From Chloroflexi bacterium UBA4733 (GTDB taxonomy: Bacteria > Chloroflexota > UBA4733): a stretch of 22,248 bases of DNA. Made by a program: the position numbers and the translations under genes. Under the pieces are notes generated by a model, which was given only the letters and a program-made list of their open reading frames with translations, made no database searches and had not been told where the DNA came from. Position 1 is the first letter of the stretch; each line of letters starts with the position of its first letter. Positions 1-6,835 of this stretch are shown piece after piece. The stretch lies in NCBI GenBank assembly GCA_002404055.1, contig DHIZ01000184.1:1-22248 (forward strand), read 5' to 3'.

Positions 1-2
1 TG

Positions 3-1442
3 CAATCTACGTCTTCAAAGCACATCGAGCTGGCGGCGGCGCGGGTGCGGTTGTTGCCGCCCGCGTCGCTGCTGGGTCGCCTGGCGCACCGGCTGGCGGT
101 GCTTACGGCCGGGTCGGCGGACCTGCCGGCGCGCCAGCGCACCTTGCGCGGGGCGATCGCCTGGAGCTACGAGTTGCTCAGTGCGGATAAGCAGGCGCTG
201 TTCCGGCGGTTGGGGGTGTTCGCTGGGGGCGGGACGCTGGAGAGCGTGGAACAGGTGGCCACGGCGGCGGGAGCGTTGGATGTGGACCTCCTCGATGGGC
301 TTGATGCGCTGGTGCGCCAGAGTCTGGTGCGGCAGGAGGAGTCTGAGGGTGAGCCGCGCTTTGGGATGTTGGGGACCCTGCGGGAGTTCGCGCTGGAACA
401 ACTGACGCTGGCGGGGGAAGCCGAAGCGACGCGGGTGGCGCACGTCGAGGCGCTGCTGCGGCGGCTCGCAGGCGGACTGGCGACGGAGGACTGGGGTGGG
501 AGTCCCTTGACCATACCGCAACTGGAACGGGAGCGGGAAAATCTGCGGTTGGCGCTGGGCTGGTGCGGCGAGCACGAGGACACGGAGCGCGGGTTGCGGC
601 TGGCGACCCGCGCGAACCCATTGTGGTTACAAGCAGGGCAGCGGGCGGAAGGGCTGGGCTGGCTGCGCCGCTTCCTGGATCGCGCGCCGGCCGAACTGCC
701 GGCGTGGCTGCAACTGCGGGCGCTGTGGTGCGCCGCCTTCCTGGCCAACCGGCTGGGTGAGGAGGCAGCGGCGCGGGCCTACACGGCGGCAGGGCTGGTG
801 CTGGCCGAGGCGCGGCGGGACGAGCAGGCGGTCGCGAAGTTCCTGTACGGGCCGGTCGGGGTGGCGCAGCAGGACGGCGACCTGGCGGCGGCGCAGACGG
901 CCGCGGAGCGCCAACTGGCGCTGGCTCGCCGAATCGGGTCGCTTCCCGATCAAGGCATTGCGCTGATGCAGCTCGGGATGGTCGCCCACATGCGTGGCGA
1001 TTCGGTGGGGGCGGCCGCCGCCTACCAGGAGGCGCTGGCGCTGCTCCAAGGAGGGAACAACCGGCAGTGGGCGCTGCGCAACCACGGCTCCCTGGCGCTG
1101 GAGGCGGGACGGCCAGAGGAGGCCGCAGCGTGCTTCCGCGAGGCGCTGGAGTGGACCTGGAGCCGGCGGTTGGACTCCGCGGTATTGGAGAACCTCAACG
1201 CCTTTGCGGCGCTGGCGCGGGAACGGGGGCAGTGGCAGCGGGCAGCGCGTCTGCTCGGCACCGCGGAGGCTGGGTTGGAGCGACTCGGCGGGGTGCTGCC
1301 CGAACTGATAGGCCGGCTGGAGCGGGTGCGGACACTGGCGACGGCACGGGAGCAGTTGGGCGAGGCGGCATTCGCCGCCGCCTACGCCGCTGGCCGTGCA
1401 TTGTCGCTGGCCCAGGCCGTGGCAGAGGCGCTGGCGGAATAG
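3..1442 (+). CDS. STAND-type transcriptional regulator, C-terminal part (winged helix + TPR), 5'-truncated
   Basis: This is the C-terminal portion of a predicted ATPase regulator; the HTH and NB-ARC domains are missing at the window edge. The frame is open from base 3. Similarity to the complete paralogue at 10963-13440 begins at about base 24 (IELAAARVRLL versus IELAAPRVKLL). It continues through the winged-helix segment (AIAWSYELL, then ALFRRLGVF) and a long alanine/leucine-rich TPR region with A-x-A-x-Y repeats (e.g. AAAAYQEALALL, AAACFREALEW). It ends with the family-typical LGEAAFAAAYAAGRAL tail. The GTG at 45 is internal, not a real start. STAND regulators of this type use ATP-driven switching to control transcription; the ligand is unknown. 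The first 20 or so bases do not encode the expected DGLPLA segment, so the left edge may be a rearrangement or an assembly end. The product class is fairly certain. Confidence 0.8.
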   Translation, partial: QSTSSKHIELAAARVRLLPPASLLGRLAHRLAVLTAGSADLPARQRTLRGAIAWSYELLSADKQALFRRLGVFAGGGTLESVEQVATAAGALDVDLLDGLDALVRQSLVRQEESEGEPRFGMLGTLREFALEQLTLAGEAEATRVAHVEALLRRLAGGLATEDWGGSPLTIPQLERERENLRLALGWCGEHEDTERGLRLATRANPLWLQAGQRAEGLGWLRRFLDRAPAELPAWLQLRALWCAAFLANRLGEEAAARAYTAAGLVLAEARRDEQAVAKFLYGPVGVAQQDGDLAAAQTAAERQLALARRIGSLPDQGIALMQLGMVAHMRGDSVGAAAAYQEALALLQGGNNRQWALRNHGSLALEAGRPEEAAACFREALEWTWSRRLDSAVLENLNAFAALARERGQWQRAARLLGTAEAGLERLGGVLPELIGRLERVRTLATAREQLGEAAFAAAYAAGRALSLAQAVAEALAE

Positions 1443-1493
1443 TCCCAAGCGGCGGCCGGGTTACGGCCAATTCGGTTTAGATAAGCCCGACCA

Positions 1494-1511
1494 GTGCCGC
1501 AGTCGCGGCAC
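1494..1511. repeat. Short perfect hairpin downstream of the truncated STAND gene
   Basis: A 7-bp perfect stem (GTGCCGC / GCGGCAC) encloses a 4-base loop (AGTC), 52 bases after the stop at 1442. It is followed by TAAATGG rather than a T-run, so it is not a classic intrinsic terminator. The stem and loop sizes match the inner hairpins of the element at 1556-1686, so it may be a related palindromic unit. A role in 3'-end processing or termination is inference. Confidence 0.4.
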
Positions 1512-1555
1512 TAAATGGTGCATCCGGCAAGTCCAGCGCATGTCCTCGGCCACGT

Positions 1556-1686
1556 GCCCGGCGACTGAAGTCGCGGGCAACAATTGCGAAGTCCGCCTTC
1601 GCGGACTATGACGCCAGCGACGCTCGACGTGGGGAGCCTGCGCAGGCAGGCTTGGCAAGGGTTGCCCGCGACTTCAGTCGCCGGGC
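1556..1686. repeat. 131-bp REP/MITE-like inverted-repeat element, copy 1
   Basis: The outer arms, 1556-1581 and 1661-1686, are a perfect 26-bp inverted repeat starting GCCCGGCGACTGAAGTCGCG. Two small hairpins lie inside: 1590-1607 (stem AGTCCGC/GCGGACT, loop CTTC) and 1635-1652 (stem AGCCTGC/GCAGGCT, loop GCAG), both 7-bp stems with 4-base loops. The whole could fold into a three-way-junction cruciform. A second copy of identical length is at 6696-6826. It lies between the convergent stops at 1442 and 1738. It contains no plausible ORF. It could be a non-autonomous mobile element, a REP-type palindrome or a bidirectional terminator; the sequence does not decide between these. Confidence 0.85.
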
Positions 1687-1737
1687 AACCTGCAGCGGAT
1701 TCGATGGACGCACCATGATATGCAACCGTACTGCGCC

Positions 1738-4392
1738 TTACGGCGAGGTTGCCGGCAAACCCTCGGCGACAATGACGCCCTGCTCCTCCCCCAGCGTGGT
1801 CGGAACCTGGGTCGACGCGTCGTGGTTGCCGGCGCGCACGACCACTACGGGCTTGCCTTGGGCCCGCGCTCGCGCCACGTTTTCTGCTGTGCCGCCTGCG
1901 CCTCTCGCTGCTTCGCCGTCCCAGACTGCCAGCAGCACGTCGCAGCGATTGACTAGCTCCTGCCCTGCCCGCGCGTAGCCTGCTTCGCGCCCATCCACTG
2001 CGCCGACCTGCAGCACCGCCGTTGACCGTGCCAGGAGCGCCGCAAAGTGGACGCGCGACGGGCTGCCCGGCGGACCGAAATCGTGAGCGTACTCCTCCGG
2101 CGCCAACGGCAGCATCGCTACGTGCTCCGCATCCGGCGTGTGCAAGGCTGCTTCGACTGCCAGCCTGTCGGCGCCCTCGGCCAGCATCGACAGCAAGGTC
2201 AGCGGCCGGTTGCCATAGGCAGAGCGGATGCGGGCCAGCGCCTCGCGCAGCCCCGCGCTCACCCGCGCCGTCTCTGCCAGCAGGCGATGGCCGGTGACGC
2301 CGACGCGCACGCGTGTCCGTTCCTCGGTCACCGGCGCCAGCCGGTAGCCGCCGCCGTGCAGCGCGGCGAGTGCCGCGTCGACCAGCGCCTCGTCCAGTTG
2401 CAGGTCCTCCGGCGGCAAATCCTCCAGCGTCGTCAGGTCGCGCTGCAGGCGCAACCGCTCGATGGTGTGCTCGGCGTAGGCGTAGCCGTGCAGTAGCCGG
2501 TCGCGCAGCCAGAGCCCGTGCTCGATCTCGATCAGCCGTCGTCGCTCGCTCGCGCTCAAGCGTGTGGCAGGCAGGCTGGCCGGTCCAGACTGCAAGCTAG
2601 GCGGCACGCGCTCGACCCGGTAGCCGATCTGGCGCAGCTTGGCCAGCGTCACACGCGCGGTGTGCCGGTTGCGTTCCCGGTCGCCTTCCGGCAGCCGCTC
2701 GTAGGCGACGAGCAGCGGATGAGCGCGGCGCTCGTCGTCCCGTAACGTCGCATAGGTCCAGCCCGCGGCCTCGCGTGACTGCTGCCAGGCGCGGTGCGTC
2801 GCCTCGGCCAGCAGCTCAATCGTCGCCTCCTCCAGTTCGCTCTCCTGCACCCAGCGGATGAAGTCGGCGCTCGCGTGCAGGCCCAACAGGTCCGGCGAGG
2901 GCAGTTCGGCGACGCCGTAGTGGCGCGCGCCGCTGAGATCGCTCATGCCGACAATCGCTTCCAGCGAACGAGCGCCGTGGCGGAACTGCTCGGTGCGCAG
3001 AAAGCCGCGCAGCACGCCGGCGCCGATCGCCGCCCTGCCACTCGCCTCGATGAGCTGCGGCTGGGCGCGCTCCACCACGGAGCGCAGCAGGATAGCGCGG
3101 CGGATGAGGTGCGCCACGTCGGCCTCGGCCGGCGGCAGGGCCGTCGTCTGGCCCGGCGTCAGCCACGGGTTGGGACCTTTGATGTTCACGTAGCCGCGCA
3201 GCCGGCTGACGAAGTCAGGGCCTTTGGCCAGCCGGAACTGCTCGCCCGTCGCGCCGGCAACTGCCGAGCGGTCGAACTCCTGGAAGGTCGTGCAGGTACC
3301 GCCGGCGAAGACGAAGATCACCTTGCCGAAGGGGTGGACCACGCTGCCGGCGCGGTACTCGGCGTCCTGCACCGGCGCCAGGAACTCCTTCAGCCAGACG
3401 AGTTGGCCGCTGTCGAACTCGTCCCAGAAGACCAGCGGGATCTGACCGCGCACGGTGGCGTCGCGTACCTGGTCGAAGGCCGCGTGCAGTTCCTCGCGGG
3501 AGCCCAGTTGGGAGAGGTTGAACTCCAGCACCGCCTGGGCCCGGCCGAACAGCTCGGCCGCTACCTGCTTGATGGCGAAGGACTTGCCGGAGCCGGGCGG
3601 GCCGAAGACGGCCAGAGCGAGCGGCCGCCGGTCGCTGGCGGCGACGCGGTAGCCGGCGATCAGGCGGCGGACCTCGTTGACGTGCTCGATCTCCTCGCGG
3701 TCGACGGTGAGATAGGCGCCGTAGTGGGCCTGCGGGACCGAGTCGAGCGTCATGGCGACGCCGCGCAGGACGACCTGCATCGCCAGCGCCAGCACGAACT
3801 CGTAGCCGGGTCCGGTGACGTCCTGCACCAGGTCGCTACACGGTGCTGTCGGTTCCGGCTCACCGAGCGCGCGACGCGGGAAGGCGGCGCGAAAGCTCGC
3901 CTCCGGCAAGGCGTTAGTGGGCAGTTCGGCCGGCGGATGGTACAGACGCGCGCTGCCGTCTTTGCCGCCGGTAAAGCTGGCGAGCAGCGCGGTCGCGTCC
4001 CGGCCCTGGACGCGGCCCCCACCATTGTCGTGCGCGTCGCGGATGGCGGCCAGCCCCCGGCCGGCGGCAACGAAGAGCGGATAGCTTGCGGGTTCCAGGG
4101 TGTGCCGCGCCAGAGCCGCTGTCAGCAGCGACGTAGCGCCGAGGATAGCGCCGGGGCGGCGGGCCTCAAAAGCGCCGGGCAGTTCCTCCGGGTGGTAGAG
4201 CAGGCGCTCCAGCCGCAGCTCGCCGTCCAGGCGGCTGCAGACGGCCACACCGGCGCACTGGAAGAGGACGGCCACGCGCTGCACACGGGCGAAGTCGCCA
4301 CTGAAGACGCCCCCGCGCAACTCCCGCTCGACATCCTCGATGGTGCGGTCCCAGGAGGGCGACTGCGTGATGGCGGCCTGCAGGGCCTGCAA
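1738..4392 (-). CDS. AAA+ ATPase - tandem RyR - SLOG-like protein (main part of a TAG-interrupted gene)
   Basis: Predicted nucleotide-sensing conflict/signalling ATPase, 884 codons from a TTG at 4392. That TTG has no good ribosome binding site and is probably not a true start. Residues 1-125 complete a ribokinase-like fold begun by 4462-4935. The AAA+ module follows: Walker A GPPGSGKS at 264-271, Walker B LVFWDEFD with D324/E325, a sensor-like AGGT near 363 and RLRG arginines near 397-399. Residues about 515-594 are a RyR domain (H533, W536, GWTY 544-547, HP 558-559). About 612-685 look like a second RyR copy (EHGLW 624-628, GYAY 636-639). Residues 692-855 match a SLOG/Rossmann-like domain (GVTGHR 698-703, LAEGADRL 737-744, VWDG 823-826, GGT 833-835). 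From memory, RyR and SLOG domains occur together in proposed nucleotide-centred bacterial immunity systems. The same frame is open upstream to a TAG at 4462-4464. Domain calls are strong; the biological role is inference. Confidence 0.85.
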   Translation of the reverse strand: MQALQAAITQSPSWDRTIEDVERELRGGVFSGDFARVQRVAVLFQCAGVAVCSRLDGELRLERLLYHPEELPGAFEARRPGAILGATSLLTAALARHTLEPASYPLFVAAGRGLAAIRDAHDNGGGRVQGRDATALLASFTGGKDGSARLYHPPAELPTNALPEASFRAAFPRRALGEPEPTAPCSDLVQDVTGPGYEFVLALAMQVVLRGVAMTLDSVPQAHYGAYLTVDREEIEHVNEVRRLIAGYRVAASDRRPLALAVFGPPGSGKSFAIKQVAAELFGRAQAVLEFNLSQLGSREELHAAFDQVRDATVRGQIPLVFWDEFDSGQLVWLKEFLAPVQDAEYRAGSVVHPFGKVIFVFAGGTCTTFQEFDRSAVAGATGEQFRLAKGPDFVSRLRGYVNIKGPNPWLTPGQTTALPPAEADVAHLIRRAILLRSVVERAQPQLIEASGRAAIGAGVLRGFLRTEQFRHGARSLEAIVGMSDLSGARHYGVAELPSPDLLGLHASADFIRWVQESELEEATIELLAEATHRAWQQSREAAGWTYATLRDDERRAHPLLVAYERLPEGDRERNRHTARVTLAKLRQIGYRVERVPPSLQSGPASLPATRLSASERRRLIEIEHGLWLRDRLLHGYAYAEHTIERLRLQRDLTTLEDLPPEDLQLDEALVDAALAALHGGGYRLAPVTEERTRVRVGVTGHRLLAETARVSAGLREALARIRSAYGNRPLTLLSMLAEGADRLAVEAALHTPDAEHVAMLPLAPEEYAHDFGPPGSPSRVHFAALLARSTAVLQVGAVDGREAGYARAGQELVNRCDVLLAVWDGEAARGAGGTAENVARARAQGKPVVVVRAGNHDASTQVPTTLGEEQGVIVAEGLPATSP

Positions 4393-4461
4393 GTCGCCGA
4401 CCGAGAGGACGACGGTCAGCCGGTCGGCGTACTCGGCCAGCAGGCGCTCCCAGAGCGCGCC

Positions 4462-4464
4462 CTA
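4462..4464 (-). other. In-frame TAG stop interrupting the RyR-AAA-SLOG gene
   Basis: On the minus strand the codon TAG (CTA on the plus strand) is the only stop in the frame running from the ATG at 4935 to the TAA at 1738-1740, that is 1,065 codons with the TAG at codon 158. The context reads EAPLG-stop-GALWERLL, and the residues after it (GALWERLLAEYADRLTVVLS) continue the domain smoothly. GAG, CAG or AAG could each become TAG by one substitution. It may be a recent nonsense mutation, a base error, or a recoded or read-through codon. Confidence 0.9.
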
Positions 4465-4935
4465 GCCGAGCGGCGCTTCAGTCTTGTAGATCACCTGCGC
4501 GCCGGGTGCAGCGTCTAGCAGCGGTCCCCACGCGGCCTCAGCGCGACGGAAGCCCAGGTTACTGTCGCTCAGCACGAGCAGGTCGGCCGGACCGGGCGCG
4601 GGCGCGCTGCCGCGCAGTTCGTCGCTGGTCCAACTGCCCAGCACGCGTTCGATGCGCCAGACCTGCTCAGCGCTGCCAACTCGCCGTTCGCAGGGCGCCC
4701 AGAGCGTGAGCACGCGGCTCGGCGCGGTAGCGGCCGGGTCGGGTCCGGCAACGTCGACGCCTGTGAGGTCGGCACAAGCCAGGCGGACCGACTCCGCCAG
4801 TTGCCAGGCGCCGCGCAGCGCCGTTTGTTGACGTGCGCCGGTGTGCAGTTCCACCGAGAAAGGTGAGCCGCCAGGCAGCCGGGCGACTCGTTCGTCGCGG
4901 ACGAGGTCGCCAGCGACCAGGACCCTGCGTGGCAT
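4462..4935 (-). CDS. N-terminal fragment of the RyR-AAA-SLOG gene (ribokinase-like start)
   Basis: 157 residues, beginning MPRRVLVAGDLVRDERV, which resembles the first strand of a PfkB/ribokinase-type fold. The segment LLVLSDSNLGFRRAEAAWG near residues 119-137 is followed by VIYKTEAPLG at the end. The start is supported by a GGGGAGGA Shine-Dalgarno about 10 bases upstream of the ATG. The frame is identical to that of 1738-4392, and the two parts are separated only by the TAG at 4462-4464 and 23 more sense codons, so this is the front of one gene and not a separate small protein. Kinase activity is doubtful because no clear GAGD catalytic motif is visible in the downstream half (GAILGATSLLTAAL is the nearest candidate). 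It could still be translated alone as a truncated product. Confidence 0.75.
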   Translation of the reverse strand: MPRRVLVAGDLVRDERVARLPGGSPFSVELHTGARQQTALRGAWQLAESVRLACADLTGVDVAGPDPAATAPSRVLTLWAPCERRVGSAEQVWRIERVLGSWTSDELRGSAPAPGPADLLVLSDSNLGFRRAEAAWGPLLDAAPGAQVIYKTEAPLG

Positions 4936-5009
4936 CAGCCGATGTTCCTCCCCTGACGCTGGACTAGCGCGGCTCCGGTTTTTCGCTCGCGGCCATGGCG
5001 CAAGGCCAT

Positions 5010-5015
5010 AGTATA
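5010..5015 (-). promoter_or_regulatory. Possible -10 box for the RyR-AAA-SLOG gene
   Basis: The minus strand reads TATACT here, 75 bases upstream of the ATG at 4935. No convincing -35 is visible at 16-18 bases. A small inverted repeat (ATGGC, 5-base gap, GCCAT; 4995-5009) covers the expected transcription start and could be an operator. Low confidence. Confidence 0.25.
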
Positions 5016-5121
5016 GCGTCTTATCAATCGCCGGTCGGTTAGTGGTTCATTCGACAAGTCCATGTCGATTCCCCATGCCGATGGTGATGACCGCCCGGCG
5101 CAACCTCCGAATTCCCAGTTC

Positions 5122-5150
5122 TTGCCGACAACGTTGTTCGCGTCTATGAT
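5122..5150 (+). promoter_or_regulatory. Sigma-70-type promoter for the M81 peptidase gene, with a palindrome in the spacer
   Basis: A -35-like TTGCCG (5122-5127) and a -10-like TATGAT (5145-5150, five of six consensus bases) are separated by exactly 17 bases. The spacer holds a perfect 10-bp palindrome, ACAACGTTGT (5128-5137), a plausible repressor site. Transcription would start near 5157, leaving a leader of about 34 bases before the ATG at 5191. Confidence 0.45.
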
Positions 5151-5190
5151 GGACGGTATGGCGTGAAAGCAGGGGATAGGGAGGATACGC

Positions 5191-6678
5191 ATGACTCGCA
5201 TCCTGATCGCGGAGTGCAAGCAGGAAGTCTCGACGTTCAACCCGGCACTGAGCCACAAGGAGGATTTTCGATTCTCCTACGGCGAGGACGTCATCCAAGG
5301 GCGGCGAGGCGAACAGAGCGAGATGGCGGGAGCGTTGAGCATGTTCGACACCCGGTCGGATGTCCAGCTCGTGCCGGCCTTTAGCGCGCGGGCGGGTTCC
5401 GGCGGGACGTTACTTGCAGCCGATTGGCACTGGATCGCCCAGGAGTTCCTGGAAGCTGTGCGAGCGGCCGGGCCGGTGGAGGCTGCGTACATTTCGCTGC
5501 ACGGCGCGATGGGAGCCCAGGACGAGGGCGACCCGGAGGGCTACCTGCTGGCAGAAACGCGCAAAATTGTGGGCGAGCGCATCCCGATCGTCGTCTCGAT
5601 GGACCTGCACGGCATCCTCACCGAGCGCATTCTGGAGCATGTGAACGGCCTGACGGTGTACCACACCTATCCGCACGAGGATATGTTTGATACCGGACTA
5701 CGGGCGGGGCGGCTGCTCCTGCGCATCCTCGATGAGGGCCTGCGACCCGCAACGGCACTCGTCAAAATCCCAGCGTTGGTACGTGGCAAAGAGTTGATCA
5801 CCGCAACAGGTATTTTCGGCGGGCTGATCCGGCAGTGTCAGGCCATCGAGGCCAGCCCTGGTGGTCTGGCCGCCGGCATGTTCATCGGCAACCCTTTCAC
5901 GGATGTCCCTGAACTCCGTTCCAACAGTGTGGTCATCACCACCGATCCCGATCATTCGGCGCGAGAGGCGACCCGCCTGGCGGAGCAGTTCTGGGCAGTG
6001 CGCGAAGTGCTCCACGAAGACCTGACGCCGCTGGAGGAGGCGGTGCGCCTGGCGGGCGAGACAAAGGGTGGCACAGTGGTGATGATGGATGCGGCAGACG
6101 CCACGACCTCCGGGGCCTCCGGCGACAGCAACGCCATCCTACGCGCCTGTCTGGCCGGAGGCTATCAAGGGCAGGCGCTCATGCCAATCATTGATGCGGG
6201 CGCGGCGGCGGCCTGCTTCGCTGCCGGTGTCGGCAATTCAGTCCGTACGCACGTCGGTGGCGCCTTCGACCTGGCGCGTTTTCCGCCGGTGGAAGTCGAG
6301 GGTTGCGTCCATCTACTGGCCGAAGGCCGCTTCATCGCCGAGTTCAGCGGCGGGGAGGCGCATTCGGGGCCGACCGCCGTGCTGAAGGCGCAGAACTACA
6401 CCCTGGTACTCGCCAGTCGGCGGGTTGGTTTACACGACCGCTCACTCTACCTGGCCCACGGCCAGGACCCACGCCAGTTCGATCTGGTGGTAGTCAAATC
6501 ACCGCACTGCAAGCCATACATGTATGCCGACTGGTGCGCACGACTGATCAACGTCGACGCACCGGGATCCACAAGTGCCAACCTGCCATATCTGGGCCAC
6601 ACGGCCTGCGCACGACCGATCTTCCCTTTGGACGCTGACGTGGCATTCGTTCCGAAGGTCCGCATTTTCCAACGGTGA
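5191..6678 (+). CDS. M81 family metallopeptidase (MlrC-like)
   Basis: 495 residues, the usual length for the M81/MlrC family. The founding member, MlrC, is a metal-dependent peptidase that cleaves linearised microcystin; most relatives have unknown substrates. The N-terminus MTRILIAECKQEVSTFNP is family-typical. Also visible are ISLHGAMGAQ (101-110) with DPEG following, the probable metal ligands D138 and H140 in SMDLHG, and the HTYPHEDM segment (158-165) with H162. The C-terminal domain carries SGGEAHSGPTA and VVKSPHCKPYM, both typical of the family. No signal peptide is seen, so it is likely cytosolic. The start ATG has a GGGAGG Shine-Dalgarno with a 7-base spacer. It stands alone, divergent from the RyR-AAA-SLOG gene and convergent with the membrane-protein gene. 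The true substrate cannot be read from the sequence. Confidence 0.93.
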   Translation: MTRILIAECKQEVSTFNPALSHKEDFRFSYGEDVIQGRRGEQSEMAGALSMFDTRSDVQLVPAFSARAGSGGTLLAADWHWIAQEFLEAVRAAGPVEAAYISLHGAMGAQDEGDPEGYLLAETRKIVGERIPIVVSMDLHGILTERILEHVNGLTVYHTYPHEDMFDTGLRAGRLLLRILDEGLRPATALVKIPALVRGKELITATGIFGGLIRQCQAIEASPGGLAAGMFIGNPFTDVPELRSNSVVITTDPDHSAREATRLAEQFWAVREVLHEDLTPLEEAVRLAGETKGGTVVMMDAADATTSGASGDSNAILRACLAGGYQGQALMPIIDAGAAAACFAAGVGNSVRTHVGGAFDLARFPPVEVEGCVHLLAEGRFIAEFSGGEAHSGPTAVLKAQNYTLVLASRRVGLHDRSLYLAHGQDPRQFDLVVVKSPHCKPYMYADWCARLINVDAPGSTSANLPYLGHTACARPIFPLDADVAFVPKVRIFQR

Positions 6679-6695
6679 CGCGCCGTTGGTGGCGT

Positions 6696-6826
6696 GCCCG
6701 GCGACTAAAGTCGCGGGCTACCAAAGGCGAAGTCCGCCTGCGCGGACTCGGTCAGCCCGCGAAGGCGGGCTTTGCGTGGTACCCGCGCGTAGCGTGGGTG
6801 TTAGCCCGCGACTTCAGTCGCCGGGC
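6696..6826. repeat. 131-bp REP/MITE-like inverted-repeat element, copy 2
   Basis: The outer arms 6696-6720 and 6802-6826 are a 25-bp inverted repeat with one mismatch, nearly identical to the arms of copy 1. Inner hairpins lie at 6731-6748 (AGTCCGC/GCGGACT, loop CTGC; 21 of 22 bases shared with copy 1 over 1586-1607) and 6754-6771 (AGCCCGC/GCGGGCT, loop GAAG). A third imperfect hairpin lies at 6781-6799. The second hairpin differs in sequence from copy 1 but keeps its 7-bp stem and 4-base loop, suggesting that structure is conserved. It sits between the convergent stops at 6678 and 6836. Confidence 0.85.
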
Positions 6827-6835
6827 AGGGGCCGG

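Noticed and set aside
627..1448. 273-codon minus-strand frame opposite the truncated STAND gene
   Set aside because: Antisense shadow: Gln/Arg/Leu-rich with no motifs, while the plus strand encodes TPR repeats.
1556..1686. Element copy interpreted as a CRISPR repeat or tRNA-like gene
   Set aside because: Only two distant copies, no spacer array, and no tRNA anticodon-arm or T-loop signature; the pattern is an inverted-repeat element.
2794..4518. Long plus-strand open frame (574 codons) opposite the RyR-AAA-SLOG gene
   Set aside because: It is an antisense shadow of a high-GC coding strand; the product has no domain-like features while the minus strand has clear motifs.
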